Notes: generated by a model from the sequence alone, not told the origin. DNA of 42,663 bases from Mycolicibacterium peregrinum (GCF_002102345.1 NZ_LQPP01000034.1:1-42663); one strand, 5' to 3'; shown: positions 30,956-39,214, counted from the stretch's first letter. Translations and numbers: made by a program.

Positions 30956-31699
30956 ATGTGGTATTGGCTGTTCAAGTACATCCTGTTGGGCCCCTTGCTG
31001 GCCCTCCTCGGCCGGCCGAAAATCACTGGGCTGGAACATGTTCCGACCGACGGTCCGGCCATTCTGGCCAGTAACCACCTGGCGGTGATGGACAGCTTCT
31101 ACCTGCCGCTCGTGGTCAACCGCCGCATCACCTTCCTGGCCAAGCAGGAGTACTTCACCGGCACCGGGATCAAGGGCCGGTTCCTGGCCTGGTTTTACAC
31201 CGTCGTCGGCCAGGTGCCGATCGACCGCACCGACGCGGATTCCGCGCAGGCCGCCCTGACCACCGCGACCCGCATCCTCGGCGAGGGCAAGCTGCTCGGC
31301 ATGTATCCCGAAGGCACCCGCTCACCCGACGGCCGCCTGTACAAGGGCAAGACCGGACTGGCCCGGCTGGCCCTTGAGACCGGCGTGCCGGTGATCCCGG
31401 TGGCCATGGTCGGCACCGACGTGGTGAACCCGCCGGGATCGAAAGGGCTGCGGTTCGGCCGGGTCGAGGTCCGGTTCGGCAAGCCCATGGACTTCAGCCG
31501 GTTCGACGGTCTGGCCGGCAACCGCTTCATCGAGCGCGCCGTGATCGACGAGGTCATGTACGACCTGATGGATCTCTCCGGTCAGGAGTATGTCGACATC
31601 TACGCCGCCGCCATCAAGGAGAGCGCGCAGCCGACCAACGGTCAGCCGGTCGACGCCACCAAGCCGGCGTCCCGACTTCCGCACGCCGCAGCGGGTTAG
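30956..31699 (+). CDS. 1-acyl-glycerol-3-phosphate acyltransferase (PlsC family)
   Basis: A membrane-associated acyltransferase, probably making phosphatidic acid or acylating a related lipid (247 aa). It has an N-terminal amphipathic/membrane helix (WLFKYILLGPLLALL). The catalytic NHLAVMD follows (H41, D46, the HX4D box), then an Arg-containing block, and YPEGTRSPDG, the glycerolipid-phosphate site. GGAGGG just before the ATG at 30956 decides this start over an in-frame ATG at 30899. TACAGT at 30909-30914 is a possible -10. It is the counterpart of Rv2182c. Its stop overlaps that of the opposite GT-C gene (TTAG, 31696-31699). Confidence 0.88.
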   Translation: MWYWLFKYILLGPLLALLGRPKITGLEHVPTDGPAILASNHLAVMDSFYLPLVVNRRITFLAKQEYFTGTGIKGRFLAWFYTVVGQVPIDRTDADSAQAALTTATRILGEGKLLGMYPEGTRSPDGRLYKGKTGLARLALETGVPVIPVAMVGTDVVNPPGSKGLRFGRVEVRFGKPMDFSRFDGLAGNRFIERAVIDEVMYDLMDLSGQEYVDIYAAAIKESAQPTNGQPVDATKPASRLPHAAAG

Positions 31700-33009
31700 G
31701 CCGCTTCGCCCCCGGTCAACCGGACCAGCGGGGCGGCCGGCTCAGCGGTGGCCTGGCCCGCCCGCGTGGCGCACGCGAAGCCGATGACCGCGATGACCGC
31801 GAGGGCCCACCACAGGTAGGCGTCACCGGCCAGCTGCCGCATCAGCGACGCGGCGGTCTCGTGGTGGGGCGTCAACAATGCGATGGGCGTCCACACCATC
31901 AGGGCGAGTCCGATCAGGGTCACCAGGGCCAGCGACAGCGCGGCCAGGGGGACCCTGTGCATCCGGTAGGCGAGCACACCGGTCACCAACAGGGTCGGCA
32001 GAGTCCAGACCCAGTGATGCGACCACGACACCGGTGACACGACCAGGCCGAACATCGCGACGCAGATCAGTGCGACCACCGGGGCCTCATCGGCGCCCGA
32101 GCGTAGGACCCGTCGCGCCGCCCACACCGTGAGTGCCAACACCGCGAAGCAGGCCACCACCCACAAGGCGAACCGCGGCCCCTCGGACAGGCCGAGCCGG
32201 GCCAACGTGCCTGCGATGTTCTGGTTGGTGTTCAGCGTGGCCGTACCGATCCGGTCGGTGTTGCGCACCGTCTCGGTCCAGTACTCGATCGAGTCCGTCC
32301 AGGCCAGGACAAACCCGGCCAGCGTCGCCACCACCGCAGCCGCGGCGGTCCGCAGCAGCGTGCGGGCGTCGCGCCGCAACAGGAAATACAGCAGGAACAC
32401 CGCGGGGGTGAGTTTGAGTGCGATCGCCAAACCCAGCAGCACGCCGCGCGGCCACGGCGCGCGGCGCGGAACGCAGTCGGCGACCACGAGCGTCATCAGC
32501 ACCACGTTGATCTGCCCGAACTCGAAGTTCGACCGGATCGGCTCCAGCCAGATGACCGCGGGCGCCACGAGCGCGGCGGCCAGCCAGCAGCGCCGCAGCC
32601 AGGCGGGCTCGGAGGTGATGGCCGTGTCGGGCCAGACGTTCAGCCGGGTCAGCACGATCACCATCGAGACGATCAGCAGCACCAGTGTGGTGGCCGTGAT
32701 CGCCACGCTCGCCGCCGGTAACGAGAGCCAGGCGAACGGGGCGAACATGATCGCCGCGAGCGGGGGATAGGTGAACGGCAGGTCGAGACCGCCCTGGGTG
32801 TGGAAAATGGCGCCGTCGGCGTACAGCGGCTGGTTGTCCAGCCAAGCCCGCCCGCCCATCCGATAGACGTCGATGTCGATGCGATAGGGCACGTGCCCCA
32901 GAAGCTTCCAGCCGACCAGGATCAACCCGGCCGCTGTGAGCAACTGAAAAAGCCGCCACCCGATCGTCGGTGCCCAACCAGCCCCGCCGGGCGACTGCCG
33001 CTTACTCAT
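31696..33009 (-). CDS. GT87/GT-C mannosyltransferase (Rv2181-like)
   Basis: A polyprenyl-phosphate-mannose-dependent mannosyltransferase with about ten membrane segments (437 aa). In M. tuberculosis Rv2181 adds the alpha-1,2 mannose branches on lipomannan/LAM on the outer face of the membrane. The first external loop carries the acidic catalytic segment IDIDVYRMGG. EPIRSNFEFGQINVVLM is a strong GT87 signature. The ATG at 33009 has TAGTCT (33019-33024) nine nt upstream, so the leader is at most a few bases. It is divergent from the Rv2180c-like membrane protein across 83 bp. Confidence 0.87.
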   Translation of the reverse strand: MSKRQSPGGAGWAPTIGWRLFQLLTAAGLILVGWKLLGHVPYRIDIDVYRMGGRAWLDNQPLYADGAIFHTQGGLDLPFTYPPLAAIMFAPFAWLSLPAASVAITATTLVLLIVSMVIVLTRLNVWPDTAITSEPAWLRRCWLAAALVAPAVIWLEPIRSNFEFGQINVVLMTLVVADCVPRRAPWPRGVLLGLAIALKLTPAVFLLYFLLRRDARTLLRTAAAAVVATLAGFVLAWTDSIEYWTETVRNTDRIGTATLNTNQNIAGTLARLGLSEGPRFALWVVACFAVLALTVWAARRVLRSGADEAPVVALICVAMFGLVVSPVSWSHHWVWTLPTLLVTGVLAYRMHRVPLAALSLALVTLIGLALMVWTPIALLTPHHETAASLMRQLAGDAYLWWALAVIAVIGFACATRAGQATAEPAAPLVRLTGGEAA

Positions 33010-33078
33010 GTCCTCAACAGACTATCGGGGGCAACCCGCAGAGGGCGCATCCGCACTCGCGACGCGCGCAGGTCGGCG

Positions 33079-33084
33079 TAAGTT
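33079..33084 (+). promoter_or_regulatory. Near-leaderless -10 (TAAGTT) for the Rv2180c-like gene
   Basis: TAAGTT ends 8 nt before the GTG at 33093, so the predicted leader is only one or two bases. Confidence 0.4.
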
Positions 33085-33092
33085 CTCTGTCC

Positions 33093-33980
33093 GTGCACGC
33101 GACCGTTCACCTCGAATTCCTCACGCGCGATCGCCTGCCGCTGCTGTGCTGCCTGGTGGCGTTCATTCTCACGTTCTTCGTGACCCGCATCGTGGTGCGT
33201 TACATCCGCCGCAATGCCGGCAGCGAACGCCCGCCAAGGTGGTGGCAGCCCCGCAACATGGGACATGGTTCCGTACACATCCACCACATGGTGATCGGTG
33301 TGGTGCTGGTGCTGGTGTCGGGCGTGACGATGGTGACGCTCGCGGTCAACGGCGGTGTAGCCGAGTTCACGGTGGCTGCGGTGTTCTTCGGAATCGGGGC
33401 GGCCCTGGTGCTCGACGAGTTCGCGCTGATCCTGCATCTGTCCGACGTGTACTGGGCCGAGGACGGCCGCACGTCGGTGGATGCGGTGTTCGCCGCGGTC
33501 GCGGTGGCGGGGTTGTTGATCCTGGGTTTCAATCCGCTGTCATTCTTTGATATCGGTATCTGGCGCGAGGACCAGTCGGCGGCCATGCGCGCGCTCGTGG
33601 TCGGGGTGGCGGTGCTGACCCTGCTGCTGGCGGTGGTGGTTCTGCTCAAAGGCAAGGTGTGGACTGGATTGGTGGGCATGTTCATTACCCCGTTGTTGTT
33701 CGTGGGGGCGGTTCGGCTGTCGCGGCCGCATGCACCGTGGGCGCGCTGGCGCTACACCGGCCATCCGCGCAAGATGCACCGTGCATTGGAGCGGGAGCGC
33801 TGGCTGCGCCGGCCCGTGGTGCAGGCCAAGCTGTGGTTGCAGGACGCGATCACCGGGATGCCGAAGTTCCCCGACGACGCCACCGTCGATGCGCAACTGG
33901 ATCGCGAGATCCACGCGGCCCCCGCACCGGTGTCGACCGCGGCGGCGAAGACGGACGAGCGGGCAGGACGGATTGGTTGA
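33093..33980 (+). CDS. Multi-pass membrane protein (Rv2180c-like)
   Basis: An integral membrane protein of unknown function, 295 aa. Five to seven hydrophobic segments lie between about residues 9 and 208, including a histidine-rich stretch MGHGSVHIHHMVIGV near residue 55 that recalls metal- or lipid-binding membrane enzymes. The C-terminal ~85 residues are basic and cytoplasmic. The GTG at 33093 is the first in-frame start after the promoter. The stop overlaps the next gene's ATG by one base (TGATG), coupling it to the exoribonuclease. Confidence 0.78.
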   Translation: MHATVHLEFLTRDRLPLLCCLVAFILTFFVTRIVVRYIRRNAGSERPPRWWQPRNMGHGSVHIHHMVIGVVLVLVSGVTMVTLAVNGGVAEFTVAAVFFGIGAALVLDEFALILHLSDVYWAEDGRTSVDAVFAAVAVAGLLILGFNPLSFFDIGIWREDQSAAMRALVVGVAVLTLLLAVVVLLKGKVWTGLVGMFITPLLFVGAVRLSRPHAPWARWRYTGHPRKMHRALERERWLRRPVVQAKLWLQDAITGMPKFPDDATVDAQLDREIHAAPAPVSTAAAKTDERAGRIG

Positions 33981-34486
33981 TGCGCTACTTCTACGACACC
34001 GAGTTCATCGACGACGGTCACACCATCGACCTGATCTCGATCGGCGTGGCCGCCGAGGACGGCCGTGAGTACTACGCGATCTCGACGGAATTCAATCCGG
34101 ACCGGGCCGGTCGGTGGGTGCGCAAACACGTATTGCCCAAGCTGCCGTCGCCGTCGTCGAAGCTGTGGCGGTCCCGGCGGCAGATCCGGTCGGAGCTGGA
34201 GGATTTCTTCGACATCGACGGTGATGAACCGATCGAGTTGTGGGCCTGGGTGGGCGCCTATGACCACGTGGTGCTGTGTCAGCTGTGGGGGCCGATGACC
34301 GACCTGCCTCCGGCGATGCCGCGGTTCACCCGCGAGCTGCGCCAGTTCTGGGAGGAACGCGGTTCGCCACGGATGCCGGCGCGACCGACCGATGCGCACG
34401 ACGCGCTCGTCGACGCACGGCACAATCTGCACCGTTTCCAGCTGATGACGGGTGAGGGGCTCAGGCCGGCGCGGCAACCCGGGTGA
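33980..34486 (+). CDS. 3'-5' exoribonuclease, DEDDh type (Rv2179c-like)
   Basis: A small cytoplasmic RNase of 168 aa. Catalytic residues fit the DEDDh pattern: D6 and E8 in FYDTEF, an Asp in WVGAYDHV, and His/Asp in DAHDALVDARHN. M. tuberculosis Rv2179c was described as the founder of a sequence-specific exoribonuclease family of the same length. The ATG at 33980 overlaps the upstream stop (TGATG), so it is co-translated with a membrane protein. aroG follows after 44 nt from its own promoter. Confidence 0.88.
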   Translation: MRYFYDTEFIDDGHTIDLISIGVAAEDGREYYAISTEFNPDRAGRWVRKHVLPKLPSPSSKLWRSRRQIRSELEDFFDIDGDEPIELWAWVGAYDHVVLCQLWGPMTDLPPAMPRFTRELRQFWEERGSPRMPARPTDAHDALVDARHNLHRFQLMTGEGLRPARQPG

Positions 34487-34518
34487 CAAAGCCCTGAAAA
34501 CGGCCGTTCACCGGCGGC

Positions 34519-34524
34519 TACCAT
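34519..34524 (+). promoter_or_regulatory. Leaderless -10 (TACCAT) for aroG
   Basis: TACCAT ends 6 nt before the GTG at 34531. The resulting N terminus MNWTVDIPID is the one I recall for the M. tuberculosis enzyme, which supports the start. Confidence 0.65.
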
Positions 34525-34530
34525 GAACGG

Positions 34531-35928
34531 GTGAACTGGACCGTCGACATCCCCATCGACCAGCTGCCGCCACTGCCTCCGCTGACCGACGAGCTGCGTC
34601 AACGGCTCGATGCGGCGCTGGCCAAGCCGGCCGTTCAGCAGCCCAGCTGGGACCCGGACGCGGCCAAGGCCATGCGTACCGTGCTGGAGAGCGTGCCTCC
34701 GGTCACCGTGCCGTCGGAGATCGAGAAGCTCAAGAGTCTGCTGGCCGACGTCGCCCGCGGCGAGGCCTTCCTGCTGCAGGGTGGCGACTGCGCCGAGACG
34801 TTCGTCGACAACACCGAGCCGCACATCCGGGCCAACATCCGCACCCTGCTGCAGATGGCGGTGGTGCTGACCTACGGCGCCAGCATGCCGGTGGTCAAGG
34901 TGGCCCGCATCGCCGGTCAGTACGCCAAGCCGCGGTCGGCGGATCTCGACGCGCTCGGCCTGAAGTCCTACCGCGGTGACATGGTCAACGGCTTCGCTCC
35001 CGATGCTGCGGTGCGCGAGCATGATCCGTCGCGGTTGGTGCGGGCATACGCCAATGCCAGCGCCGCGATGAACCTGGTGCGCGCGCTGACCTCGTCCGGC
35101 CTGGCGTCGCTGCACCTCGTGCACAACTGGAACCGCGAGTTCGTCCGGACCTCGCCCGCCGGTGCCCGATACGAGGCGCTGGCCGGGGAGATCGACCGGG
35201 GCCTGAAGTTCATGTCCGCCTGCGGGGTGGCCGACCGTAATCTGCAGACCGCCGATATCTTCGCCAGCCACGAGGCACTGGTGATCGACTACGAGCGCGC
35301 GATGCTGCGGCTGGCCGATCCCGCGGAGAACCCGGACGGGCCGCCCAAGCTGTACAACCAGTCCGCGCACTACCTGTGGATCGGTGAGCGTACGCGTCAG
35401 CTCGACGGTGCCCATGTGGCTCTGGCCGAGGTGATCGCCAACCCGATCGGGATCAAGCTGGGGCCGACCACTACGCCGGAGATGGCCGTCGAGTACGTCG
35501 AGCGGCTGGATCCGAACAACGAGGCCGGCCGGCTGACCCTGGTGACGCGCATGGGCAACAACAAGGTGCGCGATCTGCTGCCGCCGATCATCGAGAAGGT
35601 CCAGGCCACCGGCCATCAGGTGATCTGGCAGTGCGACCCGATGCACGGCAACACCCACGAGTCGTCGACCGGGTACAAGACCCGCCACTTCGATCGCATC
35701 GTCGACGAGGTGCAGGGGTTCTTCGAGGTGCACAACACCCTGGGCACCCACCCCGGAGGCATCCACGTCGAGATCACCGGTGAGAACGTCACCGAGTGCC
35801 TCGGTGGGGCGCAGGACATCTCGGATTCGGATCTGGCCGGCCGCTACGAGACCGCGTGCGATCCGCGGCTCAACACCCAGCAGAGTCTGGAGTTGGCGTT
35901 CCTGGTCGCGGAGATGCTGCGCGGCTAG
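34531..35928 (+). CDS. aroG: DAHP synthase, class II
   Basis: The first shikimate-pathway enzyme: it condenses phosphoenolpyruvate and erythrose 4-phosphate. The 465-aa class II protein has the metal Cys C87 in LLQGGDCAETF, the PEP-site KPRSAD segment, and the metal His and Glu in QCDPMHGNTHES and HVEITGENVTEC. The N-terminal extension (MNWTVDIPIDQLP) is the one that builds the allosteric interface in M. tuberculosis AroG, which responds to aromatic amino acids and partners with chorismate mutase. The gene is leaderless by promoter geometry. It is separated from pknL only by 9 bp; the insertion sequence I recall there in M. tuberculosis is absent. Confidence 0.96.
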   Translation: MNWTVDIPIDQLPPLPPLTDELRQRLDAALAKPAVQQPSWDPDAAKAMRTVLESVPPVTVPSEIEKLKSLLADVARGEAFLLQGGDCAETFVDNTEPHIRANIRTLLQMAVVLTYGASMPVVKVARIAGQYAKPRSADLDALGLKSYRGDMVNGFAPDAAVREHDPSRLVRAYANASAAMNLVRALTSSGLASLHLVHNWNREFVRTSPAGARYEALAGEIDRGLKFMSACGVADRNLQTADIFASHEALVIDYERAMLRLADPAENPDGPPKLYNQSAHYLWIGERTRQLDGAHVALAEVIANPIGIKLGPTTTPEMAVEYVERLDPNNEAGRLTLVTRMGNNKVRDLLPPIIEKVQATGHQVIWQCDPMHGNTHESSTGYKTRHFDRIVDEVQGFFEVHNTLGTHPGGIHVEITGENVTECLGGAQDISDSDLAGRYETACDPRLNTQQSLELAFLVAEMLRG

Positions 35929-35937
35929 CGCTGTCGG

Positions 35938-37206
35938 TTAGAGCAGCGCCGCGACGTGGCTGCCCAGCGTCCATGCTGCGGCGGCCACGAGGCCCGTGAG
36001 GGTGAGGACCGCGATCACCCAGAACGCCAGCGCCCGTTTGGCGCGCTGCCGGGCCCAGTGGAACTCGCTCATCTCGATGCCGGCGAATTGCCCTGCCTCG
36101 AAAGAGTATTCGGCGTCTTCGGGGCCGGCCGGGATCGGTGCCCAGTCGTGCTGGTCGCGGGTGATCTCGCGGGTGGGTTGGCGCGGTGCGGGGGCGACCG
36201 GTGGAGCCACCGGCGGGGGCGGCGGTGCGGCCGTCACGACGGTGGCGCTCTCCGCCCGACCGGCGTGAGCGTCACCGAGGTCATGCACGCGGGTAGCGGC
36301 CAGGTGCTGCGCCGAATGTTGCGGTGCGGGCACCCGGAATGCCGGCAGCCCGAGGTCGTCGACGATCTCGGTCAGTTCCGCCCGCATCTCGTCGGCGTCG
36401 GCGAAGCGCTGACCCGGATCGCGTGCGGTGGCCCGGCGCACGAACTGGTCGAATTGCGTTGGCACCCCTGCAATTACCAAGCTCGGCGCCGGTACATCGT
36501 TGTCCATGCGCTGGTATGCCACGGTGAGCGCAGAGTCTCCGGTGAACGGGGTGACTCCCGTGAGCAGTTCGTAGGTGAGGATGCCGACGGCGTACACGTC
36601 GCTGCGCGGATCGGCGTCGCCGGTACTGACCTGCTCGGGGGACAGGTAGGCCGCGGTCCCCAGGATCACGCTGGTCGAGGTGATCTTGGCCTCGGCGACG
36701 GCGCGCACCAGACCGAAATCGGCGATCTTGACCTCGCCGTCGTCGGAGATCAGGACGTTCTCGGGCTTGATGTCGCGGTGCACGAGGCCGGCGCGGTGTG
36801 CGACTGCGAGCCCGCCGAGTACCGGAGCCAGCACGGCGGCGACCGCGTGCGGGGGCATCGGGCCGCGTTCGGCCAGCAGCTCGCGCAGCGTGCCGCCCTC
36901 GATGAGTTCCATGACGAGGAACGGCGGTTGATGGAACGTTCCGGAGCCTCCGCCGCCCTGGTCGTAGACCGCGACCAGCCCAGGATCCTTCAACCGGGCC
37001 ACGGCCTTGGCCTCCCTCCCGAACCGGGTCAGGAAGTGGCTGTCGCCGCTGTAGCGGGAGTCCATCACCTTCAGCGCCACGGGGCGGTCCAGGCGGACGT
37101 CGAGGCCGCGGTAGACCGTGGACATGCCACCGGTGGCGATGGTGGTGTCCACGCGATAGCGCCCGTCGAGCATGGTGCCGACGAGTGGATCCGATTGCTG
37201 CTCCAC
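35938..37206 (-). CDS. pknL: Serine/threonine protein kinase PknL
   Basis: A transmembrane Hanks-type kinase of 422 aa. The kinase domain (about 15-275) has the ATP-loop, the catalytic Lys in VALKVMD, HRDIKPENVL, ADFGLV and an activation loop TSTSVILGTAAYLSPEQ rich in Thr/Ser. A Pro/Ala linker leads to one membrane segment at the extreme C terminus, with only about seven residues outside, so there is no extracellular sensor. TAACAT 7 nt upstream fixes the GTG at 37206; the ATG at 37215 lies inside that promoter. It is back to back with the gene for its recalled substrate (Rv2175c in M. tuberculosis). Confidence 0.94.
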   Translation of the reverse strand: MEQQSDPLVGTMLDGRYRVDTTIATGGMSTVYRGLDVRLDRPVALKVMDSRYSGDSHFLTRFGREAKAVARLKDPGLVAVYDQGGGGSGTFHQPPFLVMELIEGGTLRELLAERGPMPPHAVAAVLAPVLGGLAVAHRAGLVHRDIKPENVLISDDGEVKIADFGLVRAVAEAKITSTSVILGTAAYLSPEQVSTGDADPRSDVYAVGILTYELLTGVTPFTGDSALTVAYQRMDNDVPAPSLVIAGVPTQFDQFVRRATARDPGQRFADADEMRAELTEIVDDLGLPAFRVPAPQHSAQHLAATRVHDLGDAHAGRAESATVVTAAPPPPPVAPPVAPAPRQPTREITRDQHDWAPIPAGPEDAEYSFEAGQFAGIEMSEFHWARQRAKRALAFWVIAVLTLTGLVAAAAWTLGSHVAALL

Positions 37207-37213
37207 CGGACAC

Positions 37214-37219
37214 ATGTTA
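37214..37219 (-). promoter_or_regulatory. Leaderless -10 (TAACAT) for pknL
   Basis: On the minus strand TAACAT ends 7 nt before the GTG at 37206. It lies 19 bp from the opposing -10 at 37239-37244, so the two promoters share their upstream sequence. Confidence 0.6.
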
Positions 37220-37238
37220 CGAGTTGCGGCCGTGGTCC

Positions 37239-37244
37239 TAGAAT
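37239..37244 (+). promoter_or_regulatory. Leaderless -10 (TAGAAT) for the PknL-partner gene
   Basis: TAGAAT, close to the consensus TANAAT, ends 7 nt before the GTG at 37252. Its -35 position would fall on the pknL -10. Confidence 0.6.
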
Positions 37245-37251
37245 CAGTGCG

Positions 37252-37656
37252 GTGAGCAGCATTCCGGTCGCCGATGATGTCTTGGACCCCGACGAGCCCG
37301 TCTACGACCTACCGACCGTGTCGGGTTTGCTCGGCATCCCGGTCACCAAGGTGCATCAACAATTGCGAGACGGCCAGTTGATCGCCGTGCGCCGCGACCG
37401 CGTCATGGTGGTGCCGCAGATCTTCTTCGATGACAAGGGCCACGTGGTCAAGCATCTGCCCGGCCTGCTGGTGGTGCTGCGCGACGGCGGTTACCGCGAC
37501 ACCGAGATCGTGCGCTGGTTGTTCACCCCGGACGAGTCGCTGACGATCACCGCCGACGGACGTACCGAGCAGGTGGCCAATGCCCGCCCGGTCGACGCCC
37601 TGCATTCCCACCAGGCACGCGAGGTTCTGCGCCGCGCGCAGGCGCTAGCTTACTGA
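37252..37656 (+). CDS. Winged-helix DNA-binding protein, PknL partner (Rv2175c-like)
   Basis: A 134-aa DNA-binding protein. The helix-turn-helix is formed by VYDLPTVSGLLGIPVTKVHQ and the following helix, with a wing (QLIAVRRDRVMVVPQIFF); the C-terminal half has GLLVVLRDGGYRDTEIVRWLF. In M. tuberculosis Rv2175c is phosphorylated by PknL and phosphorylation stops DNA binding. The leaderless GTG at 37252 gives the short start MSSIPVADDVLDP. The reported acceptor, Thr9, sits in an N-terminal tail that this start lacks. Its 3' end overlaps mptA by 12 nt on the opposite strand. Confidence 0.88.
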   Translation: MSSIPVADDVLDPDEPVYDLPTVSGLLGIPVTKVHQQLRDGQLIAVRRDRVMVVPQIFFDDKGHVVKHLPGLLVVLRDGGYRDTEIVRWLFTPDESLTITADGRTEQVANARPVDALHSHQAREVLRRAQALAY

Positions 37657-39183
37657 CGGCTGGGTTTCGGCCGCCGGCTCAGCCACCGGCCGCTCGGGTG
37701 CGCGGTACAGCGAATACCACGCCACCACTGCGCATGCCGTGGTCAGCAGGACGTGTGCCCACGAGTACATGCCGTGGGCCCCATCGGGTTTCCACATCAC
37801 CATGATCCAGGTGGACAGCCCGGCCACCACCGCGATGGCCGGTCGGGTCTGGATCAGGGCGGCCGCCACGGCCAGCGGCCAGGTGTAGTACCAGGGCAGC
37901 GCCGCGGGGACGAACAGCACGACCACAGCCATGGCCAGGGCGGTTCCGGTGAGGGCTTCGCGGTCGGTGTGCCGGTAGCGCCACCACAGCAGCGGAAGCG
38001 CGATCACGATCGTCAGGATGCCGATGATGCGGGTGACCTCGAGCACGGCGTAGAAGTTGACCGGGAAGATCAGGCCGCCGATGGCATTGATCAGGTTGGC
38101 GGCGGCCGTGGGGACCGTGAGCCAGTTGATGATCTTGACGTTGCCGGCAGCAAGGGCCGAGAGCCAGCCGAGGCCGACACCGGCGAGCCACGACATCACC
38201 GCGAACACCGCGGCGAGGATCGCCATGGAGGCGGCGGTGGCCAGGACGAATGCCCGCACCGGCGGGTGGTCGTGGCGGTCGCGGAGTTGCCGTGCCCACA
38301 CCCACACGATGAACGGAAGCGCAAGGCCCGCGGTTGCTTTGACTGCGACGGCCATGGCGATCAGGCCGACACCCCAGACCGGGTGTTGTCGGAATGTCAG
38401 TGCGATGCCGGCCATCATGAGCCCGACCATCAGCATCTCGTTGTGCACGCCGCCCATCAAATGGATGATCACCAGCGGGTTGAGCACACAGACCCACAGG
38501 GCAGTGGCAGGGCTCGCGCCGATGTGCCGCGCGACGCGCTGGGTCGCCCAGATCAACAACACCAGACCGGGCAGCATGCACAGCCGCAGCAACATGGTGC
38601 CGGCCACGACGTCGTCGCGTACCAGCATCGTGACGAATTTGGCGACCAGGATGAAGGCCGGTCCGTAAGGAGCGGTGGTCGTGGTCCAGATCGGGCTCAC
38701 GTTGTCCAGCAGGACGTTCGGATTCTCCACCGGCCCCACCACGTACGGGTCGAAGCCGTCGCGCAACAGAGCGCCCTGGGCGAGGTATGAGTAGGTGTCA
38801 CGGCTGAACAGCGGCACACTCAGCAGCAATGGCGCGAGCCAGAAACCTGTCGTGGCCACCATGGTGTAGACGGTGGCGGTGCGGTCGATCACGCGCCGGC
38901 CCAGCCACAGCCAGGCGATCAGCATCATGGCGACGCCGACCCACAGCAGGATCGAGGACAGCACGAGGCCGTGCCCGAATCGCAGCCAGGACAGGTGCAG
39001 TGACTCCAGCAGCGGGTCGTGTATTCGGGTGCTGCCCGAGCCCAGCCCGCCGATGGTCAGTACGGCCGCGCCCAGGAAACCCAGCCGGGCCGGGCGGGCA
39101 TCGGCGGACACCGCGAATGCGGCCAGCCGTGAGATGTGTTGCGCAACCCCGGCTCTCGGGGTGTCGGTCGGCATAGTTGTCAT
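37645..39183 (-). CDS. mptA: Alpha-1,6-mannopyranosyltransferase MptA (GT-C)
   Basis: A membrane enzyme that extends the alpha-1,6 mannan backbone of lipomannan, using polyprenyl-phosphate mannose outside the membrane. The 512-aa protein has about twelve or thirteen membrane segments. The first large loop carries LFSRDTYSYLAQG, whose Asp is the GT-C catalytic-type residue, and DGFDPYVVGP. The ATG at 39183 is used; an ATG three codons later (39174) is equally good and no Shine-Dalgarno separates them. It lies 31 bp after idsA2 on the same strand, next to the enzyme that makes polyprenyl precursors. Confidence 0.92.
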   Translation of the reverse strand: MTTMPTDTPRAGVAQHISRLAAFAVSADARPARLGFLGAAVLTIGGLGSGSTRIHDPLLESLHLSWLRFGHGLVLSSILLWVGVAMMLIAWLWLGRRVIDRTATVYTMVATTGFWLAPLLLSVPLFSRDTYSYLAQGALLRDGFDPYVVGPVENPNVLLDNVSPIWTTTTAPYGPAFILVAKFVTMLVRDDVVAGTMLLRLCMLPGLVLLIWATQRVARHIGASPATALWVCVLNPLVIIHLMGGVHNEMLMVGLMMAGIALTFRQHPVWGVGLIAMAVAVKATAGLALPFIVWVWARQLRDRHDHPPVRAFVLATAASMAILAAVFAVMSWLAGVGLGWLSALAAGNVKIINWLTVPTAAANLINAIGGLIFPVNFYAVLEVTRIIGILTIVIALPLLWWRYRHTDREALTGTALAMAVVVLFVPAALPWYYTWPLAVAAALIQTRPAIAVVAGLSTWIMVMWKPDGAHGMYSWAHVLLTTACAVVAWYSLYRAPERPVAEPAAETQPSVS

Positions 39184-39214
39184 GAGGGAGTCGTCATGTC
39201 GTCGTGACGTGCTC

